Source: Malurus cyaneus samueli (taxonomy: Eukaryota; Chordata; Aves; Passeriformes; Maluridae). Taken from it: DNA of 64,000 nt. Location of the stretch: contig CM019214.1 of the NCBI GenBank assembly GCA_009741485.1, forward strand, positions 24,512,329-24,576,328. The letters are read 5' to 3'. The notes below the pieces were generated by a model, which was not told where the DNA came from, ran no database searches, and saw only the letters and a program-made list of their open reading frames with translations. The translations under genes and the position numbers were made by a program. Numbering within the stretch: the stretch's first letter is position 1; every line of letters starts with the position of its first letter. Positions 1 to 11,643 of the stretch are shown here, piece after piece.

Positions 1-762
1 AGCTGTCATCTTTCCTGTAGTTTTGTCCCACAGTGGGTTTTAGGTATTTTAAGAAAACCAAGAATTACAGCTTTGGACATTCATGATTATTACCCTCCCT
101 TTTGCTGGCTCAAACTGAAAACTAAATATTGATGTCTTAAAGGGGCCCAAACTAACTGTTAGGATTTGTCTTTCTCCTCCCTCTGAAATATCTCCCCTGA
201 GTAATAACATGCAAATACAAATTATAAAACCAAAGAAATTTATTTCTTTTTTGTTCATTTAGGCTTTTGTGCTATTAATTCCATGGCAGATGTTTTCTTT
301 TTAAGGCTATGTTCCATCACAGAGTGTATTTTATCCAGAGTGAATGCTGGTGTCTACACTTGGTGCTGCAGTGTCACTTTTAAGAAGGGCAATATTTTTA
401 ATGACAAAGAGGAAAGTCTGAAGAACAAGTGGATTCTGTGTCTGGGTTTCTTTAACTGGAATTGGATTGCTTTACCTACAGGTTTTGTGGCTGACTGGCT
501 TCTTTCTCTGCTTTTTATCATAACATTGGGGAGTTTACAGCAATTAAATCACTACTCATTCACTACTCATGACGTTATTTCCAACAAGATTTTGCTCAAT
601 AAAGATCAAGCTTGGGTTTTGTTATGAAATGTTGAATACTGCCTCTTCACTAGGAGGAATTTCCACTTATCCTGGGAATTAGTTATAGGTTTATTAGGAA
701 TTAAATTACAGTGGTTTGGTTTGGGCTTTTTATCATTATTTTCTTCTTTTCCCACTGTTCAG
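1..762 (+). other. REPS2: REPS2 intron, 3' end only
   Basis: This is the tail of an intron whose donor is outside the window. It ends in a strong pyrimidine tract (about 736-760) and the acceptor AG at 761-762. I looked for the preceding REPS2 exon, a serine-rich segment with a second proline motif in the family, and did not find it here. The reading frames in this stretch have no recognisable coding content. Confidence 0.8.
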
Positions 763-827
763 CTGTGAGGTCTGGCTGGCTGCCCCCACCACCACCTGCC
801 CTGCCTCCTCGACCTTCTGTGTCTCAG
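763..827 (+). CDS. REPS2: REPS2 exon: proline-rich SH3-binding segment
   Basis: A 65-nt internal exon. It starts after the acceptor AG at 761-762 with two bases (CT) that finish a codon begun in the previous exon. It then encodes 21 residues and ends at a codon boundary before the donor GTGAGG at 828. The residues run VRSGWL, then PPPPPALPPRP, then SVSQ. The core PALPPR fits the class II SH3 ligand pattern PxxPxR. In POB1 this proline-rich region is reported to contact SH3 proteins such as Grb2 and the ARF-GAP ASAP2. Human REPS2, as recalled, has one proline fewer here and leucine where this sequence has tryptophan. The frame stays open past the donor to a stop after 905, but the donor is strong and the next exon continues the family sequence. 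Confidence 0.92.
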
Positions 828-3319
828 GTGAGGACAAAGCTTTATTTCTTTGCTGTGTGTTATTTGTTTATTTATGTTATCATTGCAGTGATTAAACCAA
901 GCTGACATGGACACAGCAGTTGTTCTTGCTTCCAAGTTAATGCAAATCTGCAGTTTGCAGTTCCACATCTCCTCCGTTGTCTGGCTGATGTGTTGCAGTG
1001 TGGAATTACGGGCTAATTAAACCTCTTTGCAGTGCAGCTGACATGCCCCCACTAGACATAACTGTAAATTAATGGCTAGCAAAGCTGGTCTACTAAAAAG
1101 AGTTTTATGCCTGAAGACATGGTCTTGATACCTGCTATTGCTGTTTGCTTCTTGAGCCTCAAATGCGCTGAGGGCATCTGCTAAGGGAGCCATGGCAGGA
1201 GAGAGTGTGCTTCACCCATGGGTTAAAAAAAATAATGCTGAAAGGAAGCGAATGCCGTGTCAGTTATGTTGTGAAGTTTCAGATCATTAGTGGTGTGCTT
1301 TTATTTTGCTTCTTGGGTGAGTTTTTGGGTTTTGTTTTTTAGAGCATCACACAACTACAGCACAACACAAATTGACAAAATCATGCATGTCTGCATCCAG
1401 ATAATTCTTCATGTTTCAGGAAACGATGGAGGATCATAATCTTGTCCTTTCTGTGTTGTTGGATGTGTTAAGTCTTAGGCAACAATATGCTTCATACATT
1501 ACTCTTTCAGATGAAGTGTATAATAGGAAACAAAGCCACAGGGGAGCTGACAGCCCTTACATACAAAAAGCTGGTGGGATACCTTCCTTGGGCAAGAATG
1601 GTCATCACTTGAGCTTTGGATCTAGCCTTAAGAGTGTGCTGTTGAACTTCCTGCAAGTGCTTATGCACAGTGCTTATGATAGAGATGATTAAAGGCTTGT
1701 TGCCACCCCCAGCTCCACCAGCAACTTGTGGTGCTCTTCGTCTGCCCAGCCCTTGTTGGCACCGAGTGCAGTTTCTGCCTTGAGGTCTGTGGAGCTCTCT
1801 GGTTTGAGTTTGCACTGGCTGCAACCAGTCCTGCTCTCCGAGAACAAAATAAATGGTTTCAAGAAAGGTTCTGTTAATTGTCCTTTCCCTTGTCAGGTCG
1901 CATTCCTTAGCAGGGGGATGAGAACTTAATTTGCTTATGCATGTCCAGCAGCTTCCTCACCGAATACTGAACCAACTGCCCATCCTACACTGGGCTATGC
2001 ACAATACAGGTCCTTTCTAAAATTATAAACGCAAGACAATTCTTGTGAAAATTTTGATCCAGTCCTCTCCATTACAAAGGTCTAGTTTTTCAAATCAAAA
2101 AAAGTGGTTTATCTGTCTGCTCAATAATGAATATGTAGCTGATGCTTTGCTAACATTTATTACTTACATTTACTAAATTTATTTGTGATGATATTTAAAG
2201 ATATTGAATCAAATATCAAAATACTATTGTTCTGATGTCTCTCAAAACTATGCATAAAACCAGTTATTGAAAACATAATAAACTTCATGCTCGTCACATT
2301 GTTTATTTTTTCTTCAAGCATGCCTTTCTGTGGTAAAGGTAACAGACAGTAGGGAAGTATGTGTGATGGGGTCATAATTTATCTGAGCTGATCTTTGCCA
2401 ATAGCAGATAAGCAATAGTGAGCATATGGATTACAGTAGTCCCATGGGGCCCTTGATTTAAAGAGCACAGAGAAGTTGGAGAAAGGGATCTGCTTTCAAA
2501 GCTGAGACAGAATCAAGAACTGAAGAAAAGCCATGAGACTGAAATTGCATATTCAGTTTTTTCTTGTTTCAAGATTTACCAAACTGTTCTTAAATTTCTG
2601 TTTTAACTTATTTTTCAACAGTGTTCCTGAAAATCATTCTTTAGTGTCATTTTGCTGTATGTCTGCAATTAAACACCGTTAATGACAAATGTAGCTTGGA
2701 AGTGAAGCAAATCCTGCATGTTTCAGGTGGCTGTGCACCTTATAAGTATGCTCATGATATGATTATTTTGGCTCAGCTTTGGAAAGCAGTTGATGGAGGA
2801 GAGGGAAATAATTTCTTTCTGAGGACTATGGTTTTCCATGGATGACTGAGAAGCAGCTTGAACCAGTTGGCTCTTTACAGTGAGATTAAAGGGCTCATGG
2901 GATGTAAAGTGCACAATAGAGAGGTACCAAGGGATAGCTATAACATTTCAGTAATAGGAGCAGAAGTTTTCCTATGAGCTTCATCAATAGCAGTATAGAA
3001 ATGGCACCTTGACTTTGGTCCCGTGTTGAAGTGCTTTTTAGTAGAATTTACTTCAGCCTTTAGGAAAACATTATTTTTCCTGTCAGAGCCTCCAAGGTAA
3101 TCAACCTTGGTGAGTTACTGAATCACTGGTTATTCAGATCTTGCCAAACATCTCTACTCACATCACAAACTTCCTAAATTATGTCCACATCCACCTCTGC
3201 CTCCATAGTCCAGGCAGCTGAATTACAAGGGACAAGGACTGCATCACTGGGTGAGCAGAGCACAAGGTGTTTTTCGAGCTGATAGTGTTGTGGCCTTGAC
3301 TTCACAGCTCGGGGCTTTA

Positions 3320-3340
3320 CTGTAAAGTAAAACTTTACAG
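3320..3340. repeat. short perfect inverted repeat
   Basis: CTGTAAAGT, a 3-nt AAA loop and ACTTTACAG form a perfect 9-bp stem inside the large REPS2 intron. It may be chance. Confidence 0.5.
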
Positions 3341-6300
3341 GTTTACTGTGGCAGGCTTGGGTTTGAGATTCTGGGAGGACCTGGCCAGTTTATGGCAAAG
3401 AGCAGCAGGGGTGGCTCCTCTGCTCAGCCTGCTCTGTCAGCCCGTGCTGTTCCACACCTCTGCTGGGCAGACACCTCTACAGGCGGTGGCTGTGTCTCTT
3501 TTTGCTTCTATGACAGCATTTGGAGTTGGTGGATTTAACTCTCTGTTTCTTTTTTGTTGGTGGCCTCTAAAAGTCTATGGCAGCTCCTTCTCAGGATGTG
3601 TCTCCGTGGCCAAACTCAGCACGTATCAGTCCGCAAACTGTACTTAGGTTTCTCAGAGCTTTTCACCAGACACTCCTCTGATGCAGTGATGTTTTTATCT
3701 GATGTGCCTATGGTTACTGTAAGTAAACTTAATAAAGATGGACTAGAGGCCAGTTTAAATAGTGTGGATACACCATTTTCTTCAATTCATGATTTTTTTA
3801 ACCCAAATTCCAGGCCGTGCCTCTCTGCACTGCAAGCCATTTTGAATTGATGTTTACATTAAGACATTGTGAATAGCAGTATGGAATATATTAGATACAT
3901 CAATTGATATATTGGTTTCCAGTTAAAAAAAATTAAGTCATTCAAGTTTTGCCTCAACTCTATAAAGAGTGCTTGGAAAGATTATGTATGGGAAAACATA
4001 GACAAGAGGGGTTTTTTTTGGATATGTTATTTTGAAGTGGTTTTGTTTTGTGAATAAGGCTGTGTGTAACTTCACTGACACCTTTTGTGATCTCTAGTAG
4101 CACATCTCACATTTAGCAAGTCTGCAGTGAATTCTCGGATTTAAGGATAATTTTATCTGTATCATTTTCCCAATTTTCTTGACCATAAATATTTAATATA
4201 CTGCAAGCTGTTGTAGACTTCGGATACTGGAAGTGCCTTACCTCTTCTTGTTTACTACAGCATGCCATAGTATATAGAACAGCTAACCTGTAGCTTGTTG
4301 AAATACCTACTGTGGTTTTTTTCTGGGCTTGTAGAGAGTGGGATTCAGTGGGTAAATTTTCCTGAGCCTGTGTTTCTAACTTAATGTAAACTTCAGTCAT
4401 TAAGGAGAAATGACATGAAGGTGGCCCCAAAACTTGTGTGGATGCAGGGCTGTACAGAGAACATTTGTGTTGCATGGAGGTGCCAGAATCACGATAGGAC
4501 AGCAGTAGCTATGCAGCTGATTCACAGTGGCACAGATTTCAGATAGAAAACTACTTTGGGTGCTATGAATAATGTTCTGCTGGAGCCAAATATGTATGCA
4601 CATCTCATATAAACCCCTGTTGTTATTTTTTTAATGGAAAACAAAATAATACTTTATTACTGTTGGCTTTCAAGCCTACAGAAGTCATTTACCACAGCTG
4701 CTTTCTCCGGGAGATTTAGTAACATATTTATGTTAATAGGAATTACGGATGAACACTGAAGAGCAAATATAACTTTAGGATTTTATCCAACATCAGCTAA
4801 CTATCTGCAACATTGCCCAATTAGATCAACATTCCTTTATTTAAATTACTCTATTTCAGTACCTTCCTGTCCAATTATGAAGGCATATCTTCAATCCTGC
4901 CTGTGCTGTATAAGGGAATTTGAAAACAGTGGGACTGGAAGAAAACTCTGTGTATCTTGGCTGAAAAAACTGATGTTCCTGGTCTCTTTTCCCAGAGACA
5001 CAATTTTAAGCCTGTTGGTTTTGTAAATTCACACTGGTTTGTGCCTCACTTTTGTTTCTGGAGAACTTGGGGTGTGTTTTTCTCACCGATTCCATGCTGG
5101 CAGTTTTGGCAGGCACCAAAAAAATTATGGGTGAAGCCAAAGCATTCAAGTGGAGTAGGTAGGCAGCTGTTAACATTATCAAATTGAAATACTCTGAGTA
5201 CAGTGCAACTCTGAAGATTAAAATCTCACTGTGTTATGTGAGCTCAGAATTCAGCTGTCAGTTTAGTGGCCATCATTGGATGTTATTGATTTGGTGAAAT
5301 CCTGGAAATGAAGCACTCTGAGGGATGATGGGTGGGTCACCCTGCCCAGTCACAGTGCCTGGTGGAGTTAGAAAGCAAAGATATTATTCTTTTTAACGTA
5401 TTGAATGTTCTGCTCTCCAAATGTTACTTGATACTTCATAACTCCTTGAAGCTTTTTGGCCATCCATCATCCAGAATTGCAAGTGAAAACTGGGACCCAG
5501 TTCAAGAAGTTGTCTCTACTCCACGTCCTGCCGAATCCATGGAGAGCCCTGAGTGCGGGGTGTGCTCAGGCTGGGTTTGTAACCCTCAATTACATGTGCC
5601 TGTGCTGAGGCCAGGGTGTGGGGAAGGACTCCTGTCTGTCCTGCTGAGACCTCTGGGTCTGCAGAGCAGGCTCCAGGCTGGTCCAGGCATCCCTCCAACG
5701 CTGTGTCTTTGGCTAAAGCAGAGGTACGTGGAGCATGAGGTCGGGCTTGCTTACAAGGCTGTTTGGAGAAAATATTCAGGCATTCCTTTTTTCTGTAAAA
5801 TTACATGAGGAATTTCAAGTGCTGGCAGGACACCTGGAATTTTACAGGAAGGAACTCTTCTGTTACGTAAATAGAAATCCCCTCCCCAACTCCCCCAAAA
5901 AGGTGAAGGTTTTGCCTTTGGCACCATGCAATTTTATACATGGCAGTATTCTCCCAAGCAAGAATTTTTTATTAAATGGAAGGAATACTTTTTTAGCTTG
6001 CATTTACAGGCACTGTGCAAGAAAAGGTTGGGGTTTTTTTGATCATCTCCATGGTTGTGGCTGCAGAATAACATATGTTGTATAAGCCATGCAATAGGTG
6101 CTGAAGAAGCCTGTAACAGTAATGAAACTGAAAGTCTTCTATAGCATGAAAGATTTTGCCATCTGCCACTTTGATATAATACAAATGGATTATCTTCCTC
6201 TCATGAAAATTATATATTAAATCTAAGGCAGCCAGACAAAATAAATTACAGTTTAAGAAGTGGTGGAAAGTAGCACAGTTAAAATTGAATTTGAGGAGTA

Positions 6301-7017
6301 GTTGATGGATGCTGTAAAATCCTTTCTAAAGAGGTTTCTGGGAGAGTGGAAGAAGGCGAGTATCTTAATTAAAATGTGTTGTAACAATTTTTTAATTTGG
6401 CTTCACATTTATCATAACAACAAAAAAAGAAGCTAGGAACCCAATGCCTGTATCTCTAGTGGAATGCACATATGCCTTTCTAGCTTACGTTAATCTGGTT
6501 TTGTAGAAGTTGAAGTATTAAAACAGATTGTTAATGCTTCCATCTGGGTCCTATTCTTTCCTTGTGAATGAGCTGAACATTGCAGCAATTTGTTTGTATT
6601 TACTGCCTTTCTCCTCAACCTTATCACCAGCCCTCAGATAGCTCAGGGAAAGAAAAAGCTTATCAAAACTTCAGGGCTGCACAGCGCTGAGGAAGCAGGC
6701 AGCATGCTAAGACCCTGGCAGCTTGTTGCATTTGCATCCCTGTGGGGTTTTTTTCTGTCTTCCCATTTTCAGTTTTTGTAATAAGCAATAAAAAGAATTG
6801 ATGATTCAGTGTGGGATGCAGGAGACTCACATGAACTGGAATTGAGATGTCTCCTCAGAAATTTGCTTTAAGCACAAAAATATGAGTGTTTAGAAAGGAG
6901 CAAAATATCTCTTAAATGAATTTACGTAGAGATGACAGAAGATTGCAGTGGGCACACACAGAACATTAAGCATATTTAGTGTCCTGCTTTTTCTTACAGA
7001 TAAGCTGTTCTCAATAC

Positions 7018-7044
7018 TTTTTTTTTTTTTTTTTTTTTTTTTTT
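7018..7044. repeat. poly(T) run, 27 bases
   Basis: An uninterrupted T tract in the large REPS2 intron. It could be the A tail of an antisense retroposed element or plain slippage. I found no flanking target-site duplication. Confidence 0.9.
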
Positions 7045-7216
7045 GCAAAGCTAAGCAGTGGTACTATACAGGTAATGATTATGGGCTATTCCAGTGAATG
7101 CACAGAGATAATTTCATTTCTGCGAGTAGTACCATTGACTAAAATGGGACTATTTCCATGTGTAAAGTTAGCCTGGAGCAGAAGTGTGGGCAAAATAGAA
7201 TTGTGGGAATGATTGA

Positions 7217-7229
7217 ATATATATATATA
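7217..7229. repeat. (AT)n dinucleotide run
   Basis: Six and a half AT units in the large REPS2 intron. A short simple repeat. Confidence 0.8.
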
Positions 7230-8718
7230 CTTCACCTCTTGTAAGAAGGCTGTCAGGTAGCAGAAATATGAAAGCTTAGTGTAGATCTTCTGTTCTGGAA
7301 GATCAGTTATGGATTGTCTTGAAAAGTGATTGTGAAATCTACATACAATCCTGCATTGCAAAGCAAAAGAACTGGAAATGTAAGCGAAGAACCTGTTGTT
7401 AAGTTACTGTATTCTCTTACCATTATGAAAATCTTTCATCCGAGGCTTTTGAAGCACTCAGTGCTTAAGTGAGCATTAGATATTCTTTTAGAAAGGTACT
7501 GTTAAGTATCATCACATGGAGCATGAGGAGATTATGAATGGCTGGTCAGGGATCATGCGAGGAAATAATGAACATTTGCTGCTCCTAATACTCTCCTTAA
7601 CCATGAGGAATGATTTGTCCTAATGCTCAGTGTTGGCCATAGGCCACAGGTTGGGCTCTGGCTGTGGCCATTGCACAGAAACTTTGATGCCCAGTTCTGG
7701 CTTCTGCCTGGAAGAATGAGGAGGTCATGGCTACTCCTGGAAAATTTGAGACTGTGCTGAGGAAACTGGAGATACTGTCTGTTAATAACTGGACTGGTGT
7801 TTGCAAAGAGAATCTCCTCAGGAGATTTGGAATAGGATACTCTTGCTCTTTCCTGTGGTCACTTACCCTGCTTCCCAAAATCAAGATACCCTTTAGCTTG
7901 GTCTGCAGACTCCACAGTGCTGATAGTGCAGATGATGAGGGTATTCTTTGCTCATCTCCTGTAACCCTGGGTGTGTTCCCAGCCACACAGCCCACACAGC
8001 AGCATTCCCAATGCCAGCAGTTTATTCCATTCTGAGGATGTGAGACACCTCCATCAAAGCACTTCTACATTACCATAAATGGAGTTTCCTTTGGAAGACC
8101 AAACTGCATAATGTATAATTAATAGACCAATGGTGAAGAATTTAACCCCAGATATAATTGTGCCAAGATGTATGAAAATTTTAAGACGTTTCTGTGATTG
8201 GAGGGAGATAGTTTATTGCCATGTTTCTGAATGAGTTGCCTGGAGACTGTACTAAGCATGGTATTAATATGATGAAAAATTAAAGGGAACTCACCTCAGC
8301 TACTCCTGATGGAGCTCCATTTCCTTGCACTCCACTATAGGACCCAGAGCATGTTTGAGCCAGGCTCTCTGTGCCCAATACCAGAAGATTACAATCACTG
8401 CTTTCACCTCACGTGCAAATCAGTGAAGGGAAGGAAACCTGCTCAGAATCCCTCTGCCAAAAGAAAAAGCAGGAGTTGTTTTTCCTTTAAAATCTATGTG
8501 TGGACAGTGTGGGTAGATACTCAGCTTGCAGGTGTATTTGTAAAGCCTCTCGGAGAGGACTTTGTCGGGTTGGCTGCACCAGCAAACCTTTGCAATGATG
8601 CATGAGCCAAGCATTCAGAAATGTCCTGTCCCATGTGCCACTAGGTGGCAGTTTAGGGACATGGCAGTCACTTGGTTTTCTTCATTATGCAGAAGCTGCA
8701 TCACCAGAACTAAGTTTC

Positions 8719-8732
8719 TTTTTTTTTTTTTT

Positions 8733-8773
<41 letters not shown>
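8719..8773. repeat. long poly(T) tract (14 T, G, 40 T)
   Basis: Fourteen T, one G (8733), then forty T. The tract opens poly-phenylalanine frames through 8562-9194 that should not be read as genes. Orientation would fit an antisense A-tailed insertion whose body would be downstream, but no direct repeat bounds it and the neighbouring sequence is not a repeat I recognise. Confidence 0.92.
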
Positions 8774-8774
<1 letters not shown>

Positions 8775-11559
8775 TCAGCTGCAGCTATTTCCTTATTTTT
8801 CCCAGCCCCTGCACTGCTGGCTGCCGAACTTTGCCATCCTCATGTCCTGGCAGCAGGGAGGTGTGGCCAGCCCAGTGACCCAGCCTCAGCCAGCGGGTAC
8901 CACAGCCCTGAGCATGGGCTGCAGGCTGTGCCTGACAGACACATCACAGCACTCAGCTCGCAGAAAATGGGTCTTGCTCTCACAGATTTTGAAATCTTAC
9001 CCTTTTTGACATTATCACCGCGATTTATATTTGATTTCACCAGAAAACAAGGTTTACCCTTCTTTCCCCTTTTTAGTTCCCTTCCATTTAAAACAATATT
9101 CTCCTGCAATGAGACCATTAAAAAAAAAAGAGAAAGACAGGAAAAAAGAGAGGGTGGTTCTGCAAAAGTTTGGGTTCCATTTGTTTTTTTCTAATTTTTC
9201 TTTCCCCTCTAGGCCCTTTGTTTGACAATGATTTCAATTTTTCTGATTATTTGAAACTGACATTGTAGAATACCAGTCTGTTCAGTTACTTTTACACTGT
9301 TTGAACATACTGTCTCGTCAAAAACTACATTTTTTAATCTATATATTAACAATATGGAGCTGATCTTTCTTTTTTCCTCTCCATTCTATGGAATAAGTCA
9401 ATATATTCTTGCTTTTGTTGCAAGGTTTAGTGTAGGCTCCAGCAAGAGTGTGAGCACCAGAAGCTGCCTGCCTATCCAGGTTAAGGCACGGATCTGGTGC
9501 TCCCTCTCCAAGGCCATTTAGAGCTGTCTGTCCTGTCCCTGTCACTGTGTGTGACATGTCTGTCTGAAGGGCTGGGTTTACTCTTGCTGTCCCCAAATCA
9601 ATGAATGGGCTGTCAAATGGATGTGGCCCAAACTTACTCTGTGGTTCTGTTTGTTATTTGAGCTTTGCCATCCCCAAATCATTCATGAAACCCTCGTGGG
9701 CTCTGCCAGGCTACTGTTACCAGGGCTCAGAGACTTAATTTCTTTCAAATGTATAAAAAGCGGATGTAGAAATCAGGGAGGTTATGGGCTATTCAGCTTG
9801 CTGATAAGGAAATGTTCTGTTACATTGAATGGACTTTTAAAAGTCTTTGATTTTTATAGACACACAAAAAAAGATTGCTCTTTTCCATTTCACTCTATTT
9901 GACCAGAAATCTGCATTTAAAGAGGAAGCCCTTCAATATGTAAAAAGCTTTTCAAAATTCAAATGTTAGCATCCAATAGTTACTAAAATTAAAGAAAAAA
10001 TGAGATATTAATATTCAAATACTGGAAAGATAACAGTGTGAGGAGTTCTTTGGGGTTTTTTTTTAACCTTCAGGTAACGCTACAGATGTAACAGACTTGA
10101 AAAAACAGTGGGACAGAAATCTAATCAAAGTACCTTTTCCCTCTCTCCCGAGGAATTTCACATGTGTTTAAAAAAACTAAATTCCAAATCTTCCTCCTCT
10201 GTACACATGTTTGATTCTGTGTGGTTGGAAAAGAGCAGTACCACAGAACCACATTTTCCCTGCACCTTTCTGTACAGCTCTTGTTGTGTCTGTTATGGAA
10301 GGACTGGAAAGGTTATGGAAAAGTTCCTCATTAAATATACCAAATTCTATGCTTTCTATCATTTTTATTTAACTCACAGTTAAGCACTGGGAAACTTGTG
10401 ACTGCTGCAGAATTTGGTGGGTCTGTGCAGAAACATCTTGACGACAGTGAATTAGGTTCTTTGGTGTGCAACAAATTATTATTATGGCTAAAATCCTGGC
10501 CCCTTAAAAGTTTGAGGTTTGCCTTGGACTTGGTTTTAAACACAGGCTTTCACCTGTGTAGAAACAGACATTATTTGAGGAGGGAGCAGGATGGCAGGTT
10601 GTTCCTCCTGCCTCCTCCCTCCTGGGGAGCCACTGCCAGCCCAGCTCCAACTTCCAGAAGCCAAGAAAGAGAAGAGGCTGTGTCAGTGCCAAGTGCCCTC
10701 AGCCTCCTGCTCCTGCCTGCCTTCCCCATCCTGGAGAGCCAGCCCACACCTTCTGCACAGAAACCACCACACCGTGTTTGTGATAACCACGTTTGCTGCT
10801 GTGCACTGGGGACAGGCAGCTCTAAATCCAACCACCCTTCCCAGTGCTGTGCCCCGTCCTGGTGGAGGAAAGCAGAAAGTGCAGAAATCTTTCATGAGAG
10901 GCAAAGCGAGGGATTAACCCTCTGTTTTAATTTGATTCTCAGTCAGATATGTTGGGAATCAGGTGTTTTGTTTTGCAGATGTGTTGGCCTGGGTGGTGAG
11001 TGTTTAGCTGCATTTCTGTTTGAAATGTGAGAAGGGAGGAGGGAAGAGTTGTCTGCTTTATGACTTGTGTTATCAGTAACTTTGCTGGAATTTTTGGTAT
11101 GATTCAGGCTTTTTCGCTCCAGCCTCCAAAACTTCAAATACAGAGGCTTACTTCAATGAATTTTCATCAGTTTCAGGTGATAAAAAGGTGACAGGGCACA
11201 TCCAAGATCTTTCTAGCTTTTTTCCACTCTTATTTTTTTCTCTGAATATTTAGACCACAATGGTAATTCTAGAAGAAAATCTGGGTACTAGATAGTTTAC
11301 ATTCAGGGAGATGGTTCCTAATACTTCACAAAAAAAACTTCTGTTTTCCCAGCACAATAAAGTGCAAGAATATGGTTTCATTAAAAATCTGCAAAAGACA
11401 TATGTCATCCATTCAGCTGTCACCCTAGATCTCCATTTTCCCTACTGTTGAATTGTTAAAGTAACTTTTCTTTTGTGTGTAACCTTTCCTTTCATTGACT
11501 TTATTGTATGTGACTGCTAGTCATTTTGTGCTGTAGCAATGACTGATTTGTTGTTGCAG

Positions 11560-11643
11560 ACAGAGCAACCATCTGAGGCTGAATTACATCCTCAGATGAA
11601 CAGACCCCCGTCACAGGCAGAAGAAAACAGTTCAGCAAAAAAG
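11560..11643 (+). CDS. REPS2: REPS2 exon: polar linker (28 codons, phase 0-0)
   Basis: An 84-nt exon between acceptor TTGTTGCAG and donor GTGAGA at 11644, read from codon position 1 at ACA. It encodes 28 residues starting TEQPSEAEL and ending NSSAKK. It aligns by eye with the human REPS2 linker (SEAEL, PSQA and a SxAKK end shared), which lies between the SH3 motif and the basic C-terminal region. It is polar, acidic then basic, and likely disordered. Both boundaries are phase 0, so skipping it would remove 28 residues without a frameshift. It could be an alternatively spliced cassette, but nothing in the sequence shows that it is skipped. Confidence 0.93.

Larger units (their letters stand above)
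828..11559 (+). other. REPS2: REPS2 intron (10.7 kb)
   Basis: A large intron with donor GTGAGG and acceptor TTGTTGCAG. It has no exon I can support: in the human protein the two flanking segments are adjacent, so none is expected. Contents noted: a perfect 9-bp inverted repeat with a 3-nt loop (3320-3340), a 27-T run (7018-7044), a short AT run (7217-7229), a long T-rich tract (8719-8773) and a C/T-rich stretch to about 9220. Long open frames at 10398-11030 (+) and around the T tract have no family resemblance and are judged chance. Confidence 0.85.

Noticed and set aside
8562..9194. 210-codon forward frame through the T tract
   Set aside because: Its length comes from poly-phenylalanine across the homopolymer; no homology or splice context.
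10398..11030. 210-codon forward frame in the large REPS2 intron
   Set aside because: No recognisable domain; the family protein is continuous across this intron; overlapping antisense frames of similar quality point to composition.
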